Positions 10,622 to 22,625 of a stretch of 64,000 bases of DNA are shown here, in pieces. The translations under genes were made by a program, and so were the position numbers. The notes beneath the pieces were generated by a model. It saw only the letters and a program-made list of their open reading frames with translations. It had not been told where the DNA came from and ran no database searches. The first letter of the stretch is position 1. Every line of letters begins with the position of its first letter. The DNA is taken from NCBI GenBank assembly GCA_946902875.1, contig OX336345.1, forward strand, positions 8,463,395 to 8,527,394, written 5' to 3'. Source of the stretch: Nematopogon swammerdamellus (Eukaryota > Arthropoda > Insecta > Lepidoptera > Adelidae).

Positions 10622-12403
10622 AGGTCAGAAATGAACGAAAAAAATGTTGGATGGAAGAGATTCTGTCACAGATTACTTAATAGTTACTTCGTAGCAGATA
10701 AATCACTCCACAGAAAAAGTTTCATACCTTCGCCTTTAATAGCCTACTGCTTCACGTCGCCAATCGCTGCGTGCGAAAATGTGCCTAAACGATCGAGTGT
10801 AAAGTGCATTATTGCTTTGCTGCTGCGCGCGTTAGCGTGGGCGAGCGTGTAGGTATGTTTCGCGCGGCTGACGAATTTTTACGGAATTAGACCGCCGGTG
10901 GCCCGCCGGGCGGTAGGTAGTTAGTGCGCGCAAGTGCGTGAGGCCTGATTCTGTGCCGAAGCGAATCTATACCGACCCTGTGTCGAGAGGAAGCGCGCCA
11001 ACTTCAAATTCCGAGTAAAGTCCCAAGTGCCCAGGGACGCCTCGCGTCGCCGCCGCCGCCCCTGAGAGGCGCGCCGCCGCGGCGGCGGCGGCGCGCCCCA
11101 GGGTGTCCCGGTGCACACTTCGGGACCTCCTGAAGTATGCACTTATACGCAGAAGTCTTGTATGTACGTGCGTCGAAACTGCCCTCTAAGCCGAAAATAA
11201 CCTTACATAGTAGGTATATAGTCGGGCGGTAGCCAGGGAGATAATGTTTTCCATACTTTCCCTAGACACCCTTAATTCAAACAGAGCGGTTAACTTCATG
11301 TTCCCTGTTACAATTTGCTTCTCCTCGTTATATCCTTACATTCACATAATATTTTGCAGGTACTCTCAAGCACTCGCCGCTTAGCGCCACCACCACCGGT
11401 ATCTGAATTAGTATTCATAATGCAAGGACACGGTTTGCGGCGGATCTTCTCCTACTTGGTAAAAAAGAAACAAGGCGAGCTGAAACGCTGTGGTGCGTTT
11501 AGCAGATTAGTAGGTTCGGCAGTGCGGGTCGGGGGCACGGGAGAGCCGACGGCGCGGCCGGGTGTATACTAATGAGATCACGTACGCAATAGTATTTCGA
11601 AACGAGTGTACTCGTGAGGCAGCAATTACCTCTCGCCGGAGATACGCGGGCTCCACGCTCCGCGCGCTCGTTACCCGCCGCCGCGGCCGATCCCGCCCAC
11701 CGATAACAACGTGACGGTTTACACGAGCCGAGCCGGCCGCGAGCATCACTCACTCTGCGCGTCCGCTGCGCAGCCACCGCACCGGGCCGGCCGCCCGCTC
11801 CACGCAGCTCCCACCAACCAGTACACGCGCCATCACAGATATTTTAGGCTTCCGTACGGGATACGGAAACCTAAAAATATTTATTCTTTATTTAATCATT
11901 CGTATGGTAAGTACACTTGCACTTCTGAATTTGTCATACTTTGTTTTTACAATCCGGTTCAATTTTATAAAGAGCCGGCAAGAAACTTCGCAGGGTTTGC
12001 AAAAAATAACTAAATTAGATGATGATGATTCTGTACTTTTATGGATTTAAACCCAATTTCAATAGAATCCTTGAAACAGCTCGTGCAGTTCAGACACCAG
12101 CGAACTGTTTCGACAATTGTGTCTTAGCAATATGATTAGACACTCTTTTACAACACTTTTTCCAGACTTTCCTCCCACACGCCCGTCTCAATCGGTAAAG
12201 AACCTGTTTCTCCGCGTGCCTAACAGCAGGCGAACGATGCAGAATCGTGGCGTAGAGGGCGGAAAGCAAACTTCAAGTGGATGATGCGATGGGAATCCGA
12301 TCCGATGGAGAGCAGCTCCAGAACAGTGCGGGTTCGCCTGGCTGTCCTGTCCATTATCGTGTCGCGTCGCCGACATAATATCTGCTCCACCGAAACAGCC
12401 GCC
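10622..12403. other. No gene seen; CpG-rich blocks and an 11.85-kb hairpin
   Basis: CCG/CGG-rich blocks lie at 11035-11110 and 11500-11830, where overlapping frames on both strands are composition artefacts. At 11846-11876 TTTTAGG-TTCCGTA and its inverse around CGGGA form a short hairpin typical of transposon ends. Confidence 0.45.
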
Positions 12404-12425
12404 CCCCCCCCCCCCCCCCCCCCCC
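12404..12425. repeat. Poly-C tract, 22 bp
   Basis: An uninterrupted run of C (G on the minus strand). The length is likely variable and sensitive to sequencing error. Confidence 0.9.
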
Positions 12426-13189
12426 TCCTCCACGGACCTGACTCAAGAATGGGCTGCCTCGAAACGCGAGGAAAATAACGCGCCCCAAGAAACTTTTGTT
12501 ACGATCTAACAACGCATGGGGAATCTATACAGTCAGACAGAACACACCAAACATGAAAATTGTATGGCTAACGGTGTCTGCTCTTACCTACCACGCGTTT
12601 ACATATTATTCATATACCATCGAATCAGCGAAATGAAAATGACCGAGACCAAAGAGTTGAATTTGGAATTTTCACAGAATACATATTCGGCAGTAAACGT
12701 AGGGAACATCGCCGTTATAAAAATTTATAATATTATTTGTTTTGGGGTGAACATTTCCTGAAATTAAATGTTTCCTGATGTTCAAGATTTCCAGGTAAGT
12801 ATGACCGCCGTCCCCGAGGTGTAGTTTAACTGGACAAAAGTGAGTTTTTGCGCGCGCGATGAACTCTGGTCGGGCCGGTGGCGGGCGAGACGGTGCGAGG
12901 ACGCGCGTGCGACTGGTCGCGCTTCACAGATGCACCCAGGTAAACAATACCGCGCGCGCGCGCGTGCTTGGCTTATTAGTTTCATCAGCATTCAGCCGGC
13001 TCGAGGTCGCAGTGCATTATTATTCAGTGTAAGCGCGGCGCGGCACCCGGCCGCCTCACTTTGTTCGAATCACCTTAGCAGTTAGATATTGTGTTGTGTG
13101 CCTAATTAAATTTAGCCCCGTCCGAACCGTGCACTTGCGTTGTGCGTGTGCGCAGAATGCAGATGCTATGATGTTCACTTATTAATATA
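12426..13189. other. No gene seen; (CG)8 run
   Basis: A CGCGCGCGCGCGCG run near 12950 could favour Z-DNA. The region 12840-13070 is CpG-rich. No supported frame. Confidence 0.45.
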
Positions 13190-13552
13190 TATATTTTTAT
13201 ACAAAGCGCAACATGTGGCGCCGAGCCACCCATAAAGGTGTCCAACGACGAGCCTGGACATTCGGCCCCATGCGGGGGTTGCGAATGCCATGTTGGCCTG
13301 GCACAGGTGCCTACATTCACGCCCCTCTTGAAGGACCCGAGACTCTACTTGGAGGAAATATGCGGGCAGGGAGAGCGTTCTAGAGTTTACCAGTTCTGTG
13401 GAGGAAAATCTGCAGAACCGATTGGTATGCATCCGCGGTAAGTCCAGCGTATAGGGCCCACTGCGCGTTGTGCGGAGATGGAAAGGGGACGGCGGGATCG
13501 CTTCAAACAACTCCTCCTTGCAACTCCCCATGGAATAAGCGATAGGACACAC
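13190..13552 (-). pseudogene. Family C non-LTR reverse transcriptase 3' end
   Basis: The minus frame encodes KEELFEAIPPSPFHLRTTR followed by YTLDLPRMHTNRFCR, the end of a non-LTR reverse transcriptase. It is then frameshifted through the -LPAYF- segment and continues as the family C untranslated tail (GGCATTCGCAACCCC on plus as its complement). It ends near 13190 in AT-rich sequence rather than clean poly(A). Only the last 60 or so residues are present. Confidence 0.65.
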
Positions 13553-14212
13553 TTAGGGCGCCGACATCCCTACGAAATTGCCAGTTCTAGTTCGCGGGGC
13601 ACCTCGGTTATGTGAATAATTTATAGAAGATGACAGAGCTAATTCAGACAGCAGCGGGCGGACCCGGACCGATCGCTTCAGAAACCGAGCGGTTTGATTG
13701 ATAGCGATAGCATCACATTTTGCACGAACAAAAACCATTAAAGTGAAAACACATGGTGTTGCTGCAATAGCTATGTGCTGGCTGGTAGATGGTGCGAACT
13801 TAATGCAGGCTCGGCGGGGAACTGTCAATATCGGAACGAACCGGGCGCGGCGGCGGCGGAGGCGGTCGGTGCGTCGGATGTCGGATGCGACCTGAAATAT
13901 TCGTGTGTACACAAAATGTTGGCACAAATGTTTAGCGCTTAGTCGCGTCGAAAGGGGGACGGTTTTGGTCCGAGTTTCGCCGAAAACAGACGGACAAAAA
14001 GTACGAGTGACGAATTCCATTAGCCGCAGCCTAATTACAAAACACACTCAGTCAGTGCGCCGCCGCCGTCACGGCTGCCGCCTCCGCTATCGCCTCCGCC
14101 GCGCCGCTGGCGCAGAAATGTTCTAGTGGGACATTGTCAGTCTGCGCACAAAGGCGACAAGCCTCGGAATATTAGGGATCGCTACACAAATGTGGTTGAC
14201 GCTTTCGTTACT
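13553..14212. other. No gene seen; CpG-rich
   Basis: A 164-codon minus frame (14047-13553) has no family resemblance, and a plus frame overlaps it. The (CGG)n block near 13850 and the CCGCC-rich 14055-14110 explain the open frames. Confidence 0.4.
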
Positions 14213-14765
14213 CTATATTGCTTGCGAAACATCAAACATGCAGCACACGTTATAAATATCATTTATTTTCAGAAAATATAAAAAAGTAATACTAATAACT
14301 AAAGAATTAAAACCTTGTAGAGGCCCGAATGTGACTTGGACTGAGCCAATGTGTCGACCGACACAAGTGGCGTCCCACATCAATGACCTACCCTTAGCCC
14401 ATGGCACTAGGGTGATACCAACGGGCCTCTTGCCATCCAGCCGGGAATAACCGCAAGGTTCTAGCATGCACGGTATGTTTGCTGTCAGAAGCGTGGACTT
14501 TATAATAAAAATAAAAATTTTGATGCCTGGAGTTTCTACCTGCACTTTTGATGCATGATAGGCCGTGCTCTGTGGTGCTGGCCATAAAATATGTCGACTG
14601 GTGGGTGACCCACACACACAAATTATGACTTTCACTAATTTTGAGGCCTAAACGAAGTGCAACCGAGATTTTGGTGGTTTTCTGATCTAATAATGTCCCT
14701 AGGTGACTCGATGGGTAAGCTTCAAGCCACGCTCCAAATTCTTTTTCTGAAACGTATTTTGGCAA
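14213..14765 (-). pseudogene. Retrotransposon restriction-like endonuclease remnant
   Basis: Two overlapping minus frames join into one recognisable tract: LRLGLKI, then [19 protein letters not shown], an [12 protein letters not shown] segment, TLVPWAKGR and WDATCV. This set (a CxC/HxxxC zinc-like cluster, then RPDG and WDxTC) is found in many invertebrate retroelement proteins and recalls the CCHC plus PD...D layout of R2-like restriction-like endonucleases. The frame shifts at least once, and the expected D of RPDG reads V, so it is dead. The assignment to a retroelement is firm; the exact clade is inferred. Confidence 0.5.
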
Positions 14766-17700
14766 CGTGCACGATTAATTTCTTTTCTTAATGACTTCCT
14801 CTGAGAGTTTGTTCGACGAGTCAACTACCCGGTTCGCAATAAAGTGTTTCCTTGGGTTTGATTTGCTTGAGGTTCGGTTCAGTTTTGCAATGCATTCAGA
14901 TAAGTAAACAATAAATATATACATCGCACCTATCGACCGTCCGACTCGCTGAGCTAATCGTCAAATCATAAAAAACTGATTTAACAAGCTCTGTTATCAA
15001 TTACGGAACCACCACGAGCACCAAGACCACGAGACCGCATCGAAAGGCCAGTCCGGCCAGTGTATTTAATTCAAGCATTTTGAATAAATAGTTGGGTATT
15101 AGTAGACTTAGACATAGAGAATAACGGCCGCTTCCTCGGCTTTCACACGAACGAGTTTCAAACGCACCACTAATCCCTGTAGAGAGGCGCGTGGGGCGGG
15201 CTGCGTCTCTATCGCCGAGGTAGAGCGACGAGGAGGAGACAAGGCGAGCCGCATCCCGCTAACTTCTCTTCAACCTTCGCACGCCCACGCCTCCTCTCCG
15301 CCGCCGCACCGCGCCGCGTCTCGCCTTCATTAATAAGACGTGCTTAATGCATGAAGCTTTTGAGTCTCTCGCATCACTAATTAGCTGTTAAACATCAGGC
15401 GCATAGTATATTTTAAAAAATACACTGTCTCGTGGTGATTAATCAGGATTCAGTCTTAGTGAGTAGCGTGTGACATATATTCCTACATACACTACACATG
15501 TACTGTATATACATATTTAATATTCAGACCACAGTGAATTCAAGAGAGAATACTCTCAAAACAAAACTTTAACATTTCATATCAGCTTTTAGGGATTAGG
15601 ATAATGTGACGGCGAAGAAGCGTGTGGTGAGGTGAAGTATAAAAGGTTGGTAATGTGGCGAAACGGAATAACTAAGTATCGAGGCGGTAATTAGAGAAAG
15701 GTTGGACGGGTGGTAAATGATCGTAGACCCGCGCCTAGACAACAATTAAATAAACAATTAGAACTATTATCCCAACGACGCGTCGGCGTTGGGCCACGTG
15801 TGTGGGTGTGTTCTTTCAGTTCTGTTTGATTCACACGTGTGTTCTTTTTCGTCCGTAAATATAGCGGGCACCCGCCCCCAGCCTCGCCCTGGGCGGGCGG
15901 ATACATGAAAATTTAATTGTGGAAAAAACTATAAAGCACGAACATACTTCGTGCGCAGAGGGTTCCCTCAGTGTAATTTATATTTCAAAACTGTGACCTG
16001 GCAGTATATGCTACATATATTGTGTTATAATAATATTCATATAACGTCACTCACACTAAGTAAAGTGTTTTTCTTTCACTATATAGTAGTCGAGTAGACA
16101 GGACAGGAGTGAGTTATGTGCGGTAGATACGTATGTACGGAATGTATGTGTACAGCATGTAGATATATATACATACGAATGAATAGCTATAAGTATGTGG
16201 TCTAGTCTAGAAGTTATATGTATTTAAATTACCGTAGGAGATGACTGCTACAATGCACGGACACCGGTCTCTCGTCGAGTCGAAGGTTTCGTTTCAACGA
16301 GGAGATTAAAAAATGTGGTGTAGCGGGACACTCCTCACCAGGAGTGAGGAGGCGGCGATGCGGTGACGTGATGTGGTGTGAGGGTAGGTCAGCCGCGTCG
16401 CCCCCGCACGGGTACAGGGTGGCTCGCGCCGCGACACGGAAGGGGCGTGTCGCGGCCTCCGCTCTAACTTAATTAAAACACCGGCACACAGTATTCTTCT
16501 CCTATCGACGGTCGTTGCGTGCCGCCCGCCCCGCGCCGCGCCTCCGCACCGCACCCACAACCCGCCGCCGGCCTAATGGCGCAATTCATTAGAAAACAGA
16601 TTACAATTGATTGGTTGGCAAGGAGCTGCGGCGCGTGAGTAGCGCGTGCACACTGAGGCGACAGTTCACCTTTCGGAGGCGAATGCTCTACAAAAACAGG
16701 CCCGAATGACGTGAGTCAGCCAGCCAGCCTCCGAGTACATAGGTGCTCCAGAAAAGAGCTAGGTTTCTATAGGCGACGAAGAGAACGGGCGAAGATACAG
16801 CTAGCTAGAGTATTTCAGCACATTACTTACAGTTAAACTTGAAACGACAACGTGCCCCTCGTTTTCACGTATCGAATTTGTTGACAAAACCGGTTGTGTA
16901 AACACGGGATAAAGACACAAAACACGACGGAAAGACTTCGCGACTGAAAACAGAGAAAGTGACGTCAGTGTCGTAGGAGGAGGCGGCGAAATCTAGAGGA
17001 GGAAACTTCAGGAAACAGGAGGGCAGCCGCCACCGCGCTGCGAGGTTATATATACATTCGTCGCGATGTTACGTAACAGTGTAGCTAATCGTGCAGCACA
17101 GCAAGAGGTGAACTTGACATTGGCCCGAAGGTGAAGCGATAAGATAGCGAACAGCTGGTCGCGATAAAAGTTTTTATTTATAAATGCATCGATGACGCGC
17201 GCGGAGCGTTCTCACCGCGGCGACTACGACGACGACGCCACCCACGGTTCTTCACGTACAATAATACATCAACGCTACCATTTCATAGTGGAAAAAAACC
17301 GCGACCGAAAAAAATAAGAAACAAGGTAGGTTGATCTAGAAAAGAGCAGTAGAAAATGCTGAAGCCAGAGGACAGAGCGCGGACTCTGTCCATTCGAATT
17401 CTTCTAAACGCCCGAATACAGCAATTTCTAGTGCTCTTTTTCAAACTTGGCTTGATTTCTTCTTTTTTATTTATAGTCGGGTTTAATAAAATTTTTATTG
17501 AATTTTTAATTTTTTTTAATTCTCGTGTTAGTATCTCGTCAGTCGTTTCAGTCTCTTGGGTGTTATGTTATCGCCTTTTCATGCGCTATAAAATGCTATA
17601 CACACCTGCACACCTGGCCTGGCTAACAGCGAATACACGATGGGTTTTGGAGTATTATTTTTATAGTTGGTGAATACGACGAACAGCTTATTTATTATGT

Positions 17701-17774
17701 CTAAATCTTCAGTTGATTCCAAAAAGTGTTTTTTTTTTTTTATTGAAATAGATGTAGCGAGCGACAAGTACCGT
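14766..17774. other. No gene seen; mixed AT-rich and CpG-rich spacer
   Basis: CpG-rich blocks occur at 15180-15330, 16305-16640 and 17190-17245. A CRE-like TGACGTCA (16960s) and a TATATATA box at about 17046 lie within 90 bp of each other and could form a promoter, but nothing downstream is coding. The 105-codon plus frame at 17356 is a T-rich low-complexity frame. Confidence 0.4.
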
Positions 17775-18088
17775 GTGGGGCCGGTACTTTAAAAGAATAG
17801 CCCCACTGCATCTCTCCCCGTGTATGTCGTAAAAGGCGACTAAGGGATATGACTCCCTTCTTGTATTACTAGGTGGTAGGGTTTAACCCGCCCGGGTTGG
17901 TACCACCGCACTGAATGAAAGGTCGGTCGAAACGGCTATGTAAATAGTTTGTGTTTTCCGTCCAGTTCAGTGTAGACGACCGAAGGGAAGCACTGACGTG
18001 GCACCAAGTTAACCCGGTGTTATGGGCTGACATCACGGACGTTGTAGGTGATGTAGCCAACCGTGTCAGTTTCCATAAAAAAAAACAT
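17775..18088 (+). repeat. Family A retroposon, long form, poly(A) tail
   Basis: This is the most complete tail copy. It starts at GGGGCCGGTACTTTAAAAGA, passes GTCGTAAAAGGCGACTAAGG, GGTTTAACCCGCCCGGGTTG and GGGCTGACATCACGG, and ends TGTCAGTTTCCAT plus A-run. It lacks the 5S-like head of the 42767 copy, so it is probably the 3' end of the LINE from which that SINE took its tail. Confidence 0.8.
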
Positions 18089-18409
18089 AGGTCGTATTCA
18101 ATACTGTTTCCAAAATAACGCCAGAAAAAAGTCTTTGTCGACAGTAGTTTTCACTCTTAGATGTTAAAAAAATTGACATTCAGCATCGCTTGCTTAGAGA
18201 AAGAGCATACTTTTAACATACCTACCTACAAGCATTTTGGGAATATTATGTCAAATTTAGTGCAACATAGGTGCCAAGAATTCACGGCACTCCAAAAGGA
18301 GCACCGTATTTCGCTGCAAAGCTGGCAACAGTCACCATCATAAATCAACTCCATGACTACGGTTGATAAAACGTAATATATATACAATTGAAGCTTAGAC
18401 CGAGACAAA

Positions 18410-18880
18410 AAACAAAAAAAAAAAGCCTCAGGTGCACTCCGGGAGTGCCGGCAGAAGTGAAAACAACACCGTAACATTGCTTAAAAAAAATAATAATAAT
18501 AATTAAAAAAAATTAATGTTTTAGTAGAACGGACAGACATGCATTTGTTACGGAACCCTACATTCATTTTGCAGAACTTAGTAGAATGGACAGACATAAA
18601 CGTGTTACGGAACCCTACTTAACAGTTGCACTCCGGGAGTGCCGGCAGATCCCGTGCCACTCGTAACTTAACCCTTAATGCAATGACTTAAGGTTACATT
18701 TAAATAATAATGACGCTGCCGCGATGTCGCGATGGCGCGAGTTTAACATTTTTTACCCACCTAAAAAAGTGCCAAGCGCCGCTAAAGAAGTTTTCACTTC
18801 AAAAATTTGGAGTTTGTTGCTATGGTTGCTTGGACCGTCAGAATTGACCACGACTTTGGATAAGTGACACACTGGTCTCG
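18410..18880 (+). repeat. Family F repeat
   Basis: Contains CACTCCGGGAGTGCCGGCAG twice (18433 and 18629), an ACGGAACCCTA repeat, and GTGCCAAGCGCCGCTAAAGA. The same blocks occur inverted at 53226-53570. The CTCCCGGAG/CTCCGGGAG core is palindromic. No coding frame. Confidence 0.65.
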
Positions 18881-18937
18881 CTTGTGTTTGTTTGTTGACG
18901 AAAATAGCACGCTGTGGATAAACTTCAACCGTTATCT

Positions 18938-19066
18938 AACGTGATAAAAAAAACCGCATCCAAATCGGTCCATCCGTTTGGGAGCTACGATGCCACAGAC
19001 ACACACACACACACCCTCACACGTCAAACTTATAACACCCCTTCCGTTTTTTCCGCGGGGGGTTAA
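18938..19066 (+). repeat. Family E 3' fragment
   Basis: AACCGCATCCAAATCGGTCC, GGGAGCTACGATGCCACAGA, a (CA)n run and AACTTATAACACCCCTTCCG match the 3' part of the fold-back family at 24545, 28495, 46576 and 62795. Confidence 0.75.
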
Positions 19067-19175
19067 TAAGACTCGGCTCGGAACAAGATATAAAAAAAAT
19101 CGTTGGAGTTAATTGACGATATCGAGTCCGAACATGCTGACTCTTTGCGAACCGTATCTGAGAGAGAACATGGAT

Positions 19176-19358
19176 CTGTACCCTAATCACGAGATTTAAC
19201 CTACTACGCTACGCCGTGTTCTCAGCATCATTTTGTATGGAGAAACGGTGCAGCGCCTCTAGTGATAGATTTGCGAACTTCGTTTCTCCATACAAAATTG
19301 TGCGGAGAACACGGCGGCGGCGTAGCGTAGTAGGTTAAATCTCGTGATTAGGGTACAG
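19176..19358. mobile_element. 183-bp fold-back MITE-like element
   Basis: The left arm CTGTACCCTAATCACGAGAT, then TTAACCTACTACGCTACGCCG, recurs inverted at the right end (19309-19358). The inner parts also pair (GTGTTCTC and TTTTGTATGGAGAAACG). The right arm has one or two extra CGG triplets. No convincing flanking duplication. Confidence 0.8.
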
Positions 19359-19804
19359 ACGTTACGGTCTCGATGTAGACGGACGATCAAGTGTCTGCCG
19401 TGTCGCTGCATTGTGCGGAGCATTGCCGCTTATGGCAGAGGAAGTCGACTCGCTCGCCGGCGATCTACGATGAACTCGTTAAACATTTATAACTACACAG
19501 TATGTAAATAGGTGTTCGTAACAAGAGTGAAGGACGCGGGGGCGAGATGGGGCGGAGCGGGGGCGCGTGTGAGCCGGGCTCTCAACTGCTCTTTAGTCAA
19601 TATCATGCGAGCACAAGTGGAAGTGGATGGAAGATATCTGTAACAAACGTCACAAGTAATTAGGGTAGCGAACGACGAGGGTGCGGTGCCGGGGAGGGGC
19701 GGGGGTGGTACGGGGCACGCCTGCGAGGGTGAACTTCACTCCGGTCGAAGTTGCCCCGGCGGCGGTGGAGACTCCATGCATGCACAACGTTCCAATTCGA
19801 TAAA
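19359..19804. other. No gene seen; GC-rich 19530-19780
   Basis: GGGGCG-rich sequence without a supported frame. Confidence 0.45.
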
Positions 19805-19995
19805 AATACACTGAGGGCAACTCTTAATACATTTTTGTTTTTCTATTTTTCTATTATTTAAGACTTTGTTTTGTTGCACCTACCCTGGTTTTATATGTAA
19901 AAAAGGGTAAGCTGGCGGAAAATGTCATAGGCATTAACCTTCTATAGGACTTAATGTGCAATAAACGTTTTTTTGATTTTGATTTGATTTGAACT
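19805..19995 (+). repeat. Possible retroposon 3' end with AATAAA
   Basis: AT-rich stretch with CAATAAACG and then a tail of T-runs and GATTTT/GATTTG repeats, as at the ends of several non-LTR elements. Confidence 0.35.
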
Positions 19996-20784
19996 CTTCC
20001 GTTGTTGAGGCGTAACGAGTACGCACCAAGCCGTCTATTTAATGAGAAAGGTCATTTTTATTTCCTCCTAGTTTAATACCGAGGTGAAAGATCAAACTGC
20101 ATTCTGAGAAGTATCGGCTGCGGCGGCGTGCGTAGTGTGGTGTGGTGTGGGGGCGGCGCAGACACTGCAGGTGCAAGTAGTAATGTAGGAAGCCACACAG
20201 ATTGGCGGAAATGGAGAGCGAGCACACTGCACTCTAGTCGAGTTGAGCTAGAGATGTATCTTCAAATAATAGGTAGGTAGGTATACATAACTGAAATACA
20301 ACGCGAGTTATCTCGCACATGAATATTAATATCGTGAAATGAGCCAATTATTACAAAGTGAGCCTTCTCAGAGGGCTCACTTTGGCGGTATACTAAGCGG
20401 AGCCTCCGTGTTTCTATTCCTCCACGAATGTTGCTGAGTGAATAATTAAACATGTCCGTCGTCATGCTGAGCTCGTCGTCCTCGTCGCGGAGCGGAGGCG
20501 AGAAACACTCGACACTCCTCACCCTCCGCGCTTCGCAAGTCAGCTAGCCTGCTGGCTGGCTGCAGGCGGTACTATCCACTACCACTACGTTCTTACCGAC
20601 TGCTACAAACTCTTAACTAGCAATCTCAACCGGCGACCAATTATCTCTTTTCGTTAATTAAATCAGAACGAAGAGAGTACTTTCGGAGTGTTTCCGATTG
20701 GATCATACATTGACGCCACATCACAGGCATCCATCGTCCTCACGATGCCGATCGGATTTAGTTTTTTAATATTTTTTTATGGAA
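19996..20784. other. No gene; 11-bp hairpin at 20354
   Basis: CAAAGTGAGCC (20354-20364) pairs with 20374-20384 around a 9-nt loop. A GGTGTGGTGTG run lies near 20138. Nothing else recognised. Confidence 0.5.
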
Positions 20785-20905
20785 TGACACGGTTGGCTAC
20801 ATCACCTACAACATCCGTGATGTCAGCCCATTGAAGATGTCAGACCGGTTGAACTTGGTGCCACGTCAGTGCTTCCCTTCGGTCGTGCCGGCTACACTGA
20901 ACTGC
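20785..20905 (-). repeat. Family A retroposon 3' end
   Basis: In minus orientation with poly-T at 20774-20780. Contains GGCTACATCACCTACAACAT and GTGCTTCCCTTCGGTCGTGC on plus. A 9-bp insertion replaces part of the AACACCGGG segment. Truncated at about 20900 in CCG-rich DNA. Confidence 0.75.
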
Positions 20906-21575
20906 GCGTCCCTTCTCTATCGCCCTTGCCGCCGCCGCCGCCGCCGCCCGTCTCCTTCGACCCGTGTGAAGTGAGAAGCGAAGGGAGGAGCGCGAGAGCC
21001 GATACCGCAGCGAGTGAATAACAAGCGGGAGAAGGAGACACCGCACAGACCGCGAGACGCGTCGAGCAAAGTGACTTTCCATCGAGGGTACCGTCGTCGT
21101 CCTCGTGTTGTATAAGACAAATTGTGTAAAGCTCGTTAGGAGATTTCGCTTAATTTAAGTACGTAGATGCGGGTATAAAGTGATGTTTACGATGCGTAGA
21201 GTGGTTGGAAGCGAGGCGGAGTGCCGCAGGCGCGGGGGTCGAGTGCGGAGTGCGCGAAACGAACCGCGGCGCGTCTCCGCTAATGGGGCCGACGAAATTG
21301 GAACAAGTGATACCATTTGCTACTGTATGCTACTGATCTGCGGTTGCGATACAAAACGCAAGGCAAATGCCCGTCACGAAATAAGGACGAGTCAAAATTG
21401 TTACTCGCACCGCTGCTGCCCTCTCCATCGGTTGACGCCCAACACTATTTGCATTCTCAGCACATTTTTTAATTGTCAAATCCTACGAATAAATAGTAGA
21501 TTAAGAAACAACGTGAGGATCGCAGCAATTTATTATGCCGTGACAAGGTGTTTTTTTCTGTTTCGAACTTTACAT
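20906..21575. other. No gene seen; (CCG)n at 20925-20950
   Basis: A 137-codon plus frame (21180-21593) has no recognisable domain and ends in the hairpin at 21576. It is treated as chance. Confidence 0.4.
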
Positions 21576-21622
21576 AAAATCAGACGATTTTAATGTCCCG
21601 TACATTAAAATCGTCTGATTTT
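21576..21622. repeat. Perfect 21-bp hairpin
   Basis: Arms 21576-21596 and 21602-21622 are exact reverse complements (core CAGACGATTTTAATGT) around CCCGT. The GC-poor perfect pairing suggests a recent fold-back insertion rather than a conserved miRNA. Confidence 0.9.
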
Positions 21623-21980
21623 TCTGAATATAAAATGAATTTAGTAAAAAAAAATCGAATCAGCGAGGAGCTGCGATACGAACACATCTAACTTTCTAAT
21701 GCGCTAAGTGCAAGATTCATGCTAACCGAGAGGAAAACGCATTCTAGCTGGGAGTGGAGGGAAAATCTATCGTCTGCAAGCTCGGCAACAATATTTAAAT
21801 CGGCGGGGGAGAGGGGACGGAGGCAGCGGAAGCCAGCCCGCTCCGGACGGATAAATCCCGTTCTCCAATTACGAGTTGCCGCCGTCGTCGTCGTCGCGGA
21901 CGAGGTCGGAGCGCCGCGGCGGAGTTGGAAATCAGTTTGCCACTATTGAATTATACGAGGCGACGGCGCGGGACGGAGGC

Positions 21981-22004
21981 GGGGGGGGGGGGGGGGGGGG
22001 GGGG
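21981..22004. repeat. Poly-G tract, 24 bp
   Basis: An unbroken G run in a GC-rich block (21800-22200). It has strong quadruplex potential and its length is probably unreliable. Confidence 0.9.
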
Positions 22005-22419
22005 CCTGCAGCCGTAACGTCATACGCCAAAGTTTAATCTCCCGGAGGCACGGCCGGGCTTATTATGCAAATATTCCTCTGCCCGGTCATCTTAGCGAGT
22101 CACGTACGTCGTCGGCCGGCGCCGGGCCTGCTTAGCATCTACTCATACAAGCTAGCCCTTGCCGCGAGAAGCGGGCGCCGACCGCCATCCCCTCTAGCGG
22201 GCTCTGAGATCTAGCATTAATTAAATGATGCCTTGGACGTAGCTATTAGCTGACATGAGTGATCCGTGTTTGTGTGTTCCTCGACCGCACTTATTATCCG
22301 ACCTAATTCTAATTTGATACATTTCCACCTAGAATGTTTTATACAATTAAGAATATTTTTAACAATTAAAATAGCAATTATCAACATAAACATGTACAAT
22401 CTGAACCATTAGAAAAAAA

Positions 22420-22625
22420 AATTTTTACTTATTTTTACGGTCCCTATTATCTAATTATGCTTAGTTGAGGGCGCCTAACTTTGCTTACCTAACCCCTTAA
22501 ATTTACATATCTATAAACATTCCAAATTTCAAGTAAATTGCTCAAGCCGCTTAGGAGGCTGTGTGTGACATACAGACGAATGGATAGACAGACACCTGGC
22601 CTATTTTATAAGGGTCCCTGCCTAC
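22420..22625 (+). repeat. Retroposon-like tail
   Basis: AAATTTCAAGTAAATTGCTC, then AAGCCGCTTAGGAG, a GACA run and TATAAGGGTCCCT follow the same plan as the tail at 8255-8395. Confidence 0.45.

Noticed and set aside
13553..14047. 164-codon minus frame
   Set aside because: No domain recognised; low stop density is explained by GC-rich composition.
17356..17673. 105-codon plus frame with hydrophobic segments
   Set aside because: Hydrophobicity comes from T-rich DNA; no family signal or conserved start context.
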